A stretch of DNA of 64,000 nt from Okapia johnstoni. Lineage: Eukaryota; Chordata; Mammalia; Artiodactyla; Giraffidae. Under the pieces are notes generated by a model. That model was not told where the DNA came from, did no database searches, and worked only from the letters and a program-made list of their open reading frames with translations. The stretch lies in contig CM044305.1 in the NCBI GenBank assembly GCA_024291935.2, forward strand, positions 93,116,397-93,180,396, read 5' to 3'. Position numbers and translations under genes: made by a program. Shown here piece after piece: positions 44,503 through 56,500 of this stretch (within the stretch, counting starts at the first letter, position 1; every line of letters begins with the position of its first letter).

Positions 44503-47500
44503 GTAAGAGTCGCCCGGGCGCCGCTGCACAGCGGGCCCACCTGGCCAGCCTCGCGGGGCGCTCCTTTCACGTTTTCTTTGCTGAGGTCCTGGGTTAGAGC
44601 CCCTCTGGCTAGTGACGTTTCTTTTTGTTGTGTCTGTGGCAGAACCAACGTTTAAAGGAACGGAAATCTTTAGGGAGATGTCTTCGATGTAATTTAATTC
44701 TTAAGTCCTTTCTATGCCTTATTAATTTTGTCTATGAAGGTTGCAGTTGGTTTTTGTCATCGACTGCTTTTTATTGCAAAGAGGAAAAACATCAAGAGCA
44801 AATTCAATCGATGTCTCAGGTAGTCTCAATCTTACTTATCCTAGGAATTCAGATGGTTAACTGATGTGCTAGGTGCAAAATGCAACTTCTTGAGTTGAAA
44901 AAAATTGAGAAATTTTTACTGATTGAACTTTGCATCTTTTTTTTCTTTGCTACTGAAGTTTGTCCTAGACACGTATATTTGAACCATATCACTACAGGAA
45001 TATGACAGGAGGAGCACAAAATTTGGATGGAAAAGATCTGTGCGTATTTATTTAGAGTACCTGTAAATCGTTAAGCATTCTGTTTCAGCTTGGAAGTAAA
45101 AGGATGATTGATGTTAAACTTGGTTCTGTAAACTGGTCAGAGTACCCTGTTAATCAAAGCCTTGTACAGGTGGAAAACAGGATACTTATCACACGCTAAT
45201 AGACTTGTAAGCCAGTGATGCAAATTGTGTCTGCATTGTGTAATTTGAGTGTTATTTTTTAAATTATTTATTTCAACTATTTTCTTTCCCATTTTGTATT
45301 TGTGTATATGGTCCAATCCCTCTGAATTGTTAAACTTAACATTTCACTTGAGTACTGGTGGTGCCAGCTAGAGTGCAGATTTGGTTTCTTCAGCCTTCTG
45401 AATACTTCAACAGTCATCTGATAGTACAGTAATTTTTGGCTCTATCTTTTTATGTTATGGAACCCATACCACTTCAAACTTCCAAGTTTTAAATTTTCCT
45501 CATTCCTATGTGTGCCTCACATTGACTGGTATGAAGATATAACTACGTTTGTTTCATTGTGCAATTGTGTTTTTTTCTCTAATAGCCAGGAGGATGGATG
45601 TGAGTTGGATTTGTTCTTGATTTGTTTTGACATTAAATGATAATGTGATTTAATTTGTAATGGTGTTAAAATAGCATTTAATTTTGTAATTGTTAGCCCC
45701 ATCCTTTATACACCAAATCAGAGTTCTACTCTTTGTGTTCTCTGCCTACAGGTATTTAAATATTTAGAGTATATATGTTTATCTGTCTAGTAAAAGAAAA
45801 TTTGATTCTGTTGTTAGATTATTAGTTGACTGTTGGTTTTTATTCTGTTTATTTTATCTGGTACTTCCTTTGCTATATATATTTGTAGTCTTAGTCAAGT
45901 AGACTACAGAGATAGTAATTTACAAATGAAACAACTAGGAAAGGTGGCAACATCACTTAAAATGCCTTTAATAGTATCTCAGATTTTGTGTTGATAATCC
46001 AAGTACCCATGTCTTAATTTTTTTATTCTCTTTTGCACAGTTTTCTATGTAAGTGACTATTCTTCATATATGCTTTAATTACTGTTATCCACAGAAACAC
46101 TCAAATGTGATGTTGTATAACTGAATATACTGTTATTTAACACAGTGTAAACTTTTCACAGTAGGAAATTATTTTTTAATTTCTGTGTGTGTGCACTAAA
46201 CTTCTTATTTAGATCACTGAAGATTTCATTGCTACATATCAGGCCAATTACGGCTTTTCTAACGATGGTGCATCTAGTTCTACTGCAAGTGTCCAAGATG
46301 TCAGTGCTGGGACTGCAGAAGAACCTCCACAAAGACAACCCCCTGAACCCAGTGATCTGAAAAAGAAGGGAGAAAAGAGAAAGGCTGAATCAGGCAAGTA
46401 GATTTAGCTTGCAAAAGATGAGTATAAAAGTTAAAAATATGAGTATGTGTATATGTATTTATTTTTTGGAGAATCAGAACTTTGAGAAAATCATAAGATG
46501 GGTATTTTTAATTATTATTGTTATTCGGGTTCATGTGTTGGCTCTCCCACTAACCTGTAGGCATCAAGTGGATTGTTTCAATTCAGTTCAGTTCTCAGTT
46601 TCTTCTTTGCAAAACAGAATTGTTATTAGGAGATTATTTAAAGTTCTGTTTATATGGTTGGTTTGGTTTTTTGTTGTTGTTGTTACTTCTAATTAAATTA
46701 AACAAGTCAATTTTGCTTCAGCTCAGCCAGGTCTGACACAGTAGATTGGAGTCAGAAGCAACCTATGCCAAGGCTTAAAGTCAGAGCAAGGGTGAGGTTT
46801 TTTTTTAAGGTAGTATCAGATTCATAAAGAACCAAGATAAGCTAGCCATCTTTTTTCAGACAGGGCTCTGAAGTGAATTACTTGTCCAAAGATCCAAATA
46901 CTTTGAAAGCTAGCTGGTGATTTGATTTAGTCTGTCTTATTCTAAGGGTAAGAAAAAGTTTCTGGAAGTTGTGAGAAACTGTCAGGATTTCATAATGGAA
47001 CTCTTACCTTTTCTTGCATGTGTTTTATTTATTTACTTGATTTTTATTTTTAGGATGGTTTCATGTTGAAGAAGACAGAAATACAAATGTTTATGTGTCT
47101 GGTAGGTATACCTTTTAACCACATTTAGAATAGAAAATATTTGATTTTGAGGTTTTTTTACAAAGTTATTTTTAGATTTCCATTTCTCTGAATTCTATTT
47201 TTTATCATTGTGTCATTTATTTGTTCAGCCACTTACATTAGTGAGGAATATGTTGTTTTTTTTAGTAAAACTAAGAAAAAGTACGTGAATATAACTTGCA
47301 TACCATCCTTTCTGACGGCTTTAGGTAACTCAGCAGTTAGCCCCTTCAGATTAACTGATAAAAGGCCTAATCAAAGCATGATTTTAATGTATATTTGAAT
47401 ACATTAAAACATGAAATTTCTTCAGGTCTATAGATGTGAGATTTTTACACTTTTAGAAAACCAAAATTTTGGTGCACTCATCACTCATCCATGTTACAGA

Positions 47501-50500
47501 TTTTGAATTAGTAGAAACTTAAGTAACCCTCACCTTTGTTATAGATGCCTGTATAATTTTTTTTCCTTAACATCACAGGTCTGCCTCCAGACATTACAGT
47601 GGATGAATTTATACAGCTCATGTCAAAGTTTGGCATTATTATGAGAGATCCTCAAACAGAAGAATTTAAGGTCAAGCTTTACAAAGATAATCAAGGAAAT
47701 CTTAAAGGAGATGGACTTTGCTGTTATTTGAAGGTTAGTTATGTGGTCACGTAAGTTTCTTCTATCTCTATTTTCAATTCAGGAGCCAGGGCTCTAATTT
47801 TGTATTATTGATAACCAAGGGTGCTGCTGCTAAGTAACTTCAGTCGTGTCCGACTCTGTGCAACCCCATAGACGGCAGCCCACGAGGCTCCTCCATCCCT
47901 GGGATTCTCCAGGCAAGAATACTGGAGTGGGTTGCCATTTCCTTCTCCAGATAACCACGGGGGTGGGCTATTCAAAACAGGATGGGAAGAAAACTATTGT
48001 TTCTGATTGTGTCTGTGTGTATCACATTGGTAAAGTTATTCACTTGCTCTTGTAAGAAAATCCGTTGTAAAGTTACTCACTTGCTCTTGTAAGAAACTAT
48101 GTTACCAAGGCAAGGTATTATGTAAGTCATAGGACAGAGGTGTTTCTTTTGTCTTAAAAGAATTCTTGCTACAAAGGTCTCTTTGGGAGTGTATCCACGT
48201 AATCAATGCAGAACACATTCAAAAAATCCACAAAGAAAAGAAAATCTGTAACATTGTACTCACCCATTGGAATGAGTTAGACCAGGGTTTAGCAAACTTC
48301 TGCCCACCGCCTATCTTTGTGAATGAAGTTTTATTGTAACATGCCCACATTGATTCATTTATGCATTTGGCTATACCTCCTTTCACATTTCAACAGCAAA
48401 GTTGAGTAGTTGCAACACGGACCACATGGCCCACATAGCCTAAAGTATTTCCTCACCAGCCCTTTACAAAAGAAGTTTTCTGACCCCTGAATTAAACCAT
48501 AAAGGAGGTGATAACTTAGGCTTAGTGCTTTGAAATATATTTTGAATGAGAGAGAAGACCGAGTTGTATTAACAGACGTTTACAGAACTTTATGTAGTCA
48601 TGGTATCATAAATTGCACAGGGGAAGAAAGCTCAGTGTCAAGGCAGCCATTATTTTTGGAACACTTATCATCTTAGGAGCATGTGTTACTATGCATTATT
48701 GCAGGGTACAAAAGAAATGGGCACAATGATGGCATATTACACATGTCATGGAACCTTAAAATAATTACAAAGTGAAATCAAAGTGTTAAAACAACAGTAC
48801 CAACGTCACGAGTGTGTTGCGAGTATACAGAATTTCAGTGAAATCAGAGGGGGCTAAGAGTAAGCTGACAGCTTTGGGAAAGATAGGTTTTTGACCTCGT
48901 TCTTAAATATGATGGGGATCATACAAGACTATGACCATTATAGGAAGATATTTATGTAATTTTCAAATGTAAGGAGTTGAACACTTAGCAAGTTCTTCAG
49001 AGTTTACTAAAAATCTGTGAAGGGTCTCTTAGGGGGTTTCATTGGGTTTTAAAATTTTTTAAGAGAAAAATAGGGTTTTGATAAACTTTATATATAAAAT
49101 TTATGACCCGTAAAAGTACAAGATTACCAAACCAGTGAATTGAGTTCCAGAATAACATAGTTAATTGTTCCAGGATCCATATTTGATTGTGTGGCTGAAT
49201 TCAGTTGTCCTTTTGGGTTTTCCTCAGATCTTTGAATCAGTGCAGAGCTGACAACTGCCCCCTTTGTATAGGACCCAGAATCCACAAATGTGTGTAATGT
49301 TCAAGCTGTCAGATAATCATCTTCCTAGTATATCACAGACCTACATTTTAATTGATGAACAAAAAAAATTAAAGGCTGACCAAACTATTCCCAGTTTCTT
49401 GAGTCATCTAGTTTTTTAAGTAGGAAACTTTTAGAATTTTAAAACTGGAATGCACCTTAGAAATCATGCAAGTCCATTTGCCTAATTGTACAGATAAGAA
49501 ATTGAGACTCCAAAAGGCAAAACTGCTATTCCAGTAATGGTATAACTTTAATTTTGTCAAGAGCTCTGCGAAGAAGGCATTTTCATGCCCATTTTATAGA
49601 TGAAGAAATTGGGGCTCAGGGAGCTTGACTAACTTGCCTAGCTTCATGTAACCAGTTGGGGACAGTTGTGACTTAAATACAAGTTCTTTATTCCCATGTA
49701 GGTAGTTACATTTAGATTGTTATTTTATGTATAGTCATCATTCATCTAAAACACTCCTGAAGTTTCATTATATCAACTCTAAAATAAAATTTTTTTAAAC
49801 TTTTACTAGATCCTCAGAAACTTTCAGTGATCTATGTAATAGGATATTTGGCAGTGATGGTGTTTTTCATTTTCTGAGGTGTTCATTTTTAATACAACGG
49901 GGACTTAAATAAAATAAAGCCATCTCTACAGAAAATGTTGAATATCAAATTAAATAAGATGGTTTAGGTTTATATATGAGAGCCATTAGTTCATTTTTAA
50001 TGTGGATGGAATCAGTATACCAGGAGCTAAATTTTTACATTCATACTAGTTGGTATGAGTTAGAACTTAGAGATTATAAGCTTTATCATTTTTCATGTAC
50101 TATGTGGTTGTATATAATATATACATGTCATTAAGTTTCTATTAATTTATTTAATGTTTTTTGAAATATGCTGATTTTAAGAAATGAGCCAAAATGATGA
50201 GCACTTAGATCAGGGTGAATTCTAATAAAGCTTCTAACACTATGCTTAAACTAATAGTAAAATGGTTATAAAAGCATTTAGTTGTGTTGCCAATAGTTTT
50301 TATAGGAATAAATTAGATACCTAAGCATTTTATAGACTGTAAGATTTAAGATTGTAACAGAGTACTTTTACATATTTCAGTGTAGTTGTTTGTTCTTTAT
50401 AATTATAAAATACCTAGAAATTAGTAAAATTTGAACATTTCCTTGCCCTCGTAGTGTCTGTTCCTAGATAGTCATAGATACTAAATAATTACCAATTTTC

Positions 50501-53500
50501 CAGGAGTCTCATTGGAATGTTTGTAACCAGACAGCAGTTATGAAAATATACTTATTCCGGGCATTTCAGATACTGGGTCCATCTTTCACCTGCCCATTAT
50601 TTTTATTTCAGAAAGCTATGCAGTAACTGTGACTAAAATACACATTGTTGTTTTGGAATCAAATAATTATCATTATTAAGCATTCAGTAAAGGATTATAT
50701 TTATAGCTTGTTTTTTTCTCTCTCTAACAAGTCTGAAATGAAATTCACAACTTCTTGTTCCTATTTTGTTGCATTAGGCAGTTGGATTGGAGACCTGAGA
50801 GACGAGCTGGCCCATCCCGAATGCGCCATGAGCGAGTTGTCATTATCAAAAACATGTTTCATCCAATGGATTTTGAGGTAGGAAGATGTATTCTTACAGT
50901 TAGAAACACAGATATGCTTTCTTTCAAGAGAACCCAAAGCTTGCCTCAGCCCATCTTTCTCATGTCACGTCCTGCATGTTCATGAGTTGTCATGGTTGGA
51001 AAACGGAACCAAGAATCAATTGAAGGTTTCAGGTTTTCCCAGGTTTAGCCCCGTGTTCTTTTAGTCATATCCCAAGTAAACCATTCTAATACCCATACTG
51101 TGGCCCCAAACGGCAGCTGCTATATTAAAAATATAGTCTTGAAAAGATTTCTGTGAGTCACTTGTGGATGTTAAGTACAGTTCAACAATACAAGCTCACT
51201 TTGGTGGGGAGGACCAGTTTCACAATTAGAAAGGAAAACCTCACTTTAGTGCTGAAAGTTTGATCCTTAAAAAACCTTAGGTTCGTGAAATACAGTCCCT
51301 GACATTTGAGTAGTGGAGGTTGTTTTCCAGAATCTAATTTTTACAAAACTCTTTAGTGGCTATTAGGAGGACTTTGTCATACTTGATGTCCATGGACGAT
51401 TCTAGGAACAGCAGATAAAAGTGGATGAAGGAAGAAGAGCTACTAGAGAGGTTTAAGGAATATTAGTTGCCATCAGGGTACCTTGTGTTACATTCTGCAT
51501 CTTGTTCTTATCTGTGTGTTTTGGCCTAGACTCATGGAATCATTCTTGGAAGAACAATTCTTTGTTCTCTGCCTGGATTCTGAAATTAATAACAAGTTAC
51601 ACATAAGAAAACAATGTTCATAATGTAAAATTCCAGACAGTTTGCATATATTCTTGTCCCTACCAAAGCCCAGTCTTGTTCCTTTTGTGCACTGAAACAG
51701 AGTAGCAATATCATTTTAGCCCCCTTTGAGAGAGCTCCAAAATGGTCTGTCAAACTCCATCTCTGCGAATAGTGAGGTGATAGGATTTACTGTGCATCTA
51801 TGGAGCCTGTATCTTTTGAGGTCATTGAGAAGATACATGTGGTCTATTAGTACTGTGTGGTGTCTTTTCTGACTCGAATCCTGAAGAATCTTGAAATACG
51901 ACGGAGCCAGTTTACACTTGCAGTGATAATGAACTATGTTGTTTTTTTTTTTTTTTTTTTTAATGCACGTAGGGACTTCCCTGGTGGTACAGTGGTTAGG
52001 ACTCTGAGCTTCCACTGCTGGGGGCCCCAACTTCAGTCCCTGGTCAGGGAACTAAGATCCCTCAAATTCCAAGGATGGCCAAAAAAACCCCACACATGTT
52101 CACATGCACACTAAATGCTTTTTGAAATGCTGTCCCTGCCAGCTGGGGCTTTGAAATGCATGTATAGATGGATCATGTTATCTAGTCTACTTGGTACAAC
52201 TCCAGAATTCCCTGTTATTCATCTACATTTTATTTCCTTGGCAGATAATTATTTTTTTTAGTTAAGTGACCTATTAATTTCTGTGACTCGAGACCTTAGA
52301 TTCACAACATTCTATACTCCTAACACTTGAACACGAACATAAATGTAAATTTAATTTATTAAGTATCTGGGCTCTCTGCAAGTTGAAGTCTGTTGAGTAA
52401 TTACCTTTACCTGTTTCTGCCTCCTGCCTTGCTCACTGAGACACTTAAGTCTAGCTATCACCCTGGGCAGACTTAATTTTTCCTAGCTTAACAAATAGTC
52501 TTTCCTCCCAAAAGCCACATTTATTCTTCCTGGACTCCTACAAATTCCTTCCAGTGGGTGTTTTTAAGGATAGAAATTTTATGCTTATAAATTCTTGATT
52601 GTTTAAAAAAAGAAAATCTTTATTGGTTTAGTATAAACTTTGGAATTATAGAGCCTTTATATTAACCGGTTTTATTTTATTCATAGCATTTATTATCTGA
52701 AATTATTGGATCTTATCTGTTAGAATATGAGCTCCGTGAGAGTCAGGGCTCTGTCTACCTGGTTTGCTGTTATATTCCCAGTGCTTAGCACACAGAAGGT
52801 CCTCAATATTTATCTGAAGAAGTGAAAGAATGAATGAAACCCCTTTTACTCACGAGGCAGAGTGTTTTCATTTACTCAATGAATATAATATTTTCTCTTT
52901 AGCATCTTTGCAAATGAAGGGAAGTTTTCAGACAGCTGTGCCACAGAAGCTGAGGAGGGCAGTGATGGGCTTCAGAGTTCTTGGGCAGAGAAACCCTTGG
53001 TGCATCTTTGTTTGCCCATCTACCTGGGCTTGTGTGGTCTGCTGAGCTTGATGAGAGCCTGTCAGCTGTTTTTGGTTTTTTTTGCTCAGTGTTTCCTAGG
53101 CCTGAATGTAAAAGTGTATCAATATAGGCCCGTCCACTGTAGTAGATTGTTCAGCATGGTAGACTATAGCCACATGTAATTATTTAAATTTAGTTATTTT
53201 ATTATTATTTTTCCTTTTTGGCCATACCATGTAGCTTGTGAGATCTTAGATCTCTGACCAGGGGTTGAACCTTTTTTTTAAAAAAAAAAAAAACAAAACA
53301 AATTGAAGTTTTTGTGGCAACCTTTTGTGGAGCAAGCCTGTTAGCACCATCTTCCCAGTAGCATTTGCTCACTCTCTTTCTCTCTGTCACATTTTGGTAA
53401 TTGTCACAGTAGTTTATACCTTTTCATTATTACTGTATTTGTTATGGTGATTTGTGATCAGTAATCTTTGTTACTATGATGACTTGCTGGAGGTTCAGGT

Positions 53501-56500
53501 GATGGTTAGCATTTTTTAGCAGTATTTTTTAATTAAGGCGTATCTTTTTTTAGATATGATGCTTTTGTACACTTAATAGACTACAGTATAGTGTAACATA
53601 ACTGGAAATCAAAAAAGTTTGTGTGACTTGCCTTATTGCAATATTTGCTTTATTGTGCTGGTCTGGAACCGAACCTGTAGTATCTCCAAGGTATGCCTGT
53701 ATGTCTTTATTCCACAGTTGATTAGTGTTAGAAGCAAAATGCCTAGAAATACTTTTTGGTATCAGGGTGAACAGTGAAAGCTAGTATTTTAAATGTAACT
53801 TTAGGGGGTTTTCAGTGTTTAATTCAAAGCCTTATTTAAAAAAATATCATGCCTGGCAAATTTGAATACTAAGAGATGGAGAACCAAAACTCAGATGCAG
53901 AGGTAGGTTTCTGATTGTGTATACCAGAGCTGTCCAATAGAAGTCTAATCTGAGCCACATGTGTAACTTAAATTTTTCTAGCAGCCACAGTATAAATACA
54001 ACATGAAACAAGGGAAGTAAATTTTAATAATGAATTTTATTTAACCCAATCTATCCAAGTATTGTAATTTTAGCATATACCATAAAAATGTTAATAAGCT
54101 ATGTTTCATTGTTTTTTCCCCCCCTTTGGTACTAAATTTTCAAAATCTGGTATTTACTTCACACCCACAGCCCACATCAATTTGGACAAGCCACGTTTCA
54201 AGGGCTCAGTAGCCACGTGGGGTTATTGGCTACTGTCTTGAATAGGTTTAGATTTGAAAGGAATGAGAAATATGGTTTATTCCTGGGAAAACAAAGCACC
54301 ACCCTGGAAAAAAATTATGAGTGTCGAATGCGGAAGGTTTCAGCTCCACAGTCTTGAGTTTAGTCTCAGGTCTGTTGCTTGCAAAGAGCTGTCTTGGGAA
54401 AATTTTCATGCTTAGCTAACTTAAAGCTAATTAAGCGGGGAAGGGGTTATTATCTTTAAGTCTCATGATACTATAGTAGTAGACACACATTGGTTTTTCA
54501 ATCTGCTAAAAATGAAAACAGAAGTCTGGGAAGTCTTTGGCTGAAATTTGATGTTCTTTTAGGAAAGGCACTTAGACTTTGATAAAGAAATAAAGACAGG
54601 GACTTCCCTGGTGGTCCCTGGTTGACAGTCTGCCTTCCAATACAAGGGACACTGGTTCAGTCCCTGGTTGGGGAGCTGAAATCCCACATGCCACCAGGCA
54701 ACTAAGCCTGCATGCTGCAACTAAGACCTTACACAGCCAAAAATAAAAATAAAGTTTTTAAAAAAGAAATAAAGACAGTAATGCACACCTCCCTCTACTG
54801 TGGAATCATGCATAAATTTGTCAAATATTTTGAAACAGTTTTTGTTTTTAATATAATCCTGATTTCCTTTGGTAAAGAAAATAAAGTTATTAGGAACAGT
54901 TTATCAAACTGAAAAAGTATTTATCGACTGTTCATTATGGAAAAGACCGTGCTGTGTTCTGTGAGGTATTTGAAATTCAGTCAAGGGAGATTCCTGCTTT
55001 CAGAAAGCACCCAATCTGATAGGAGCTACCCGCCACACACATCCCTAGAAGCCACCCCATGGCTTTACCAAATGAGTATGGAGTTTATGTTCCATTCCCC
55101 ATTCCCCTCAGGTTTGAGAATTTTATATAAAACAAATTGGCATATTCTCCAAAGTTAGATTTTATAAGTGGGAGAAATCCAGAGTCCTGCCAGCTATAGT
55201 TTTAGAAGCCTCAGATTTATAGGATTTTTAGTTTTAACTTTAAATTTGATTTCAGTAACTGCCTGCCAGTTGTTTATTTTTGCCTTTTGACAAACTTTAG
55301 GAAGGAGAAGCCACTTGTCATTTTTTGCTGTTCTCTTTAGTTGGTGAGGATTCAAATGTTTCCTAAAAAGTGTTTAGGTTTGCTTCAATAGAAATTAGTA
55401 GATAGGATATCCTTGTATATGTTTGTATGTAGTTGCAATTCAAGTTGATAGTGTAACTTTTTTATGAGCCTCTTTCATGCTTTGGAACTTGAAGAAAAGT
55501 TGAATTCCCACAGGAAATCTGAAATTCTTTTGTTGTCGGGGGAGGGTTACTCAAGACCACTAGAAGCAGCAGTGTTTGAGTATTCTTAATAGACTCATAG
55601 TTGCGAGAAAGCAGTAGTTAAGCACATGTTTTTATTGTGTGGTTAACAGCAGCTCATTTGTGTGTTTATATTGCAGTGTGGTAGGAGGCAAGATGAACAG
55701 GCATCCTTATAAGCAAGGTTTACCCTATGAGTTAAAATAGATAGAATCTCAGAAGCACAAAGAATAATTGTAGGACACTCAGTAAATGAAGGGCTTCCCT
55801 TATAGCTCAGCTGGTAAAGAATCTGCCTGCAATGCAGGAGATCCCGGTTCAGTCCCTGGGTTGGGAAGATCCCCTGGAGAAGGGAAAGACTACCCACTCC
55901 AGTATTCTGGCCTGGAGAACTCAATGGACTGTATAGTCCATGGGGTCACAAAGAGTCGGACACGACTGAGCGACTTGCACTTCACTTCACTTCAGTCAAT
56001 GAAAAGGACATATGTCTCCCCCTTGCAACATTTTGATAAATAGGAATCTATGCAAAGCCCAAAGCAAAGGTTTTTCATCTTCACAGTCATTGTGATGCCC
56101 ATGCAGAACATAAGAATTAGCAGTCTCAGACTTAATATGTGCCACAGGACTTCACCTGCTACAGCTGCTGTTATTTGGGATTTTCACCAACATGTCCCTT
56201 CCCTCTCCTTTACCACTGCATGTTCCCATTGCTGCCTACCATACTTGTCCATTCCCCCATCATAAAGCCAGGCAAACCAGTAGTAGTAGCAGCAGATGTG
56301 ATAGTCTAACTTCTTTCGACTTTGACTTTTTTTAATTTTGTAGACTGCAGGCAAACATAGCTAATAACCTTAAGCAAAACTTTTGTTTGTTGGTTTGTCA
56401 AAGCAATAAATTTCATTCTCAGGATTTGTAAAGGGGCAAACCCCTTTTAATTGAGTGTGTTTTTGTAGGATGATCCACTGGTGTTGAATGAAATCAGAGA

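Larger units (their letters stand above)
50878..56468 (+). other. HTATSF1: HTATSF1 large intron with several repeats
   Basis: GT-AG, about 5.6 kb. It carries CHR-type SINEs at 51973-52090 (+), 53212-53290 (-, partial) and 54600-54770 (+), an L2 3' end at about 52690-52830, a Tigger copy at 53300-53702, a hAT-type element at about 53930-54240 and a Bov-tA at 55790-56000. No exon-like frame was found. Confidence 0.75.

Noticed and set aside
44503..44655. Extension of the first HTATSF1 coding exon past 44502
   Set aside because: A good GTAAGA donor lies at 44503 and the next exon continues the known protein; the extension is intronic.
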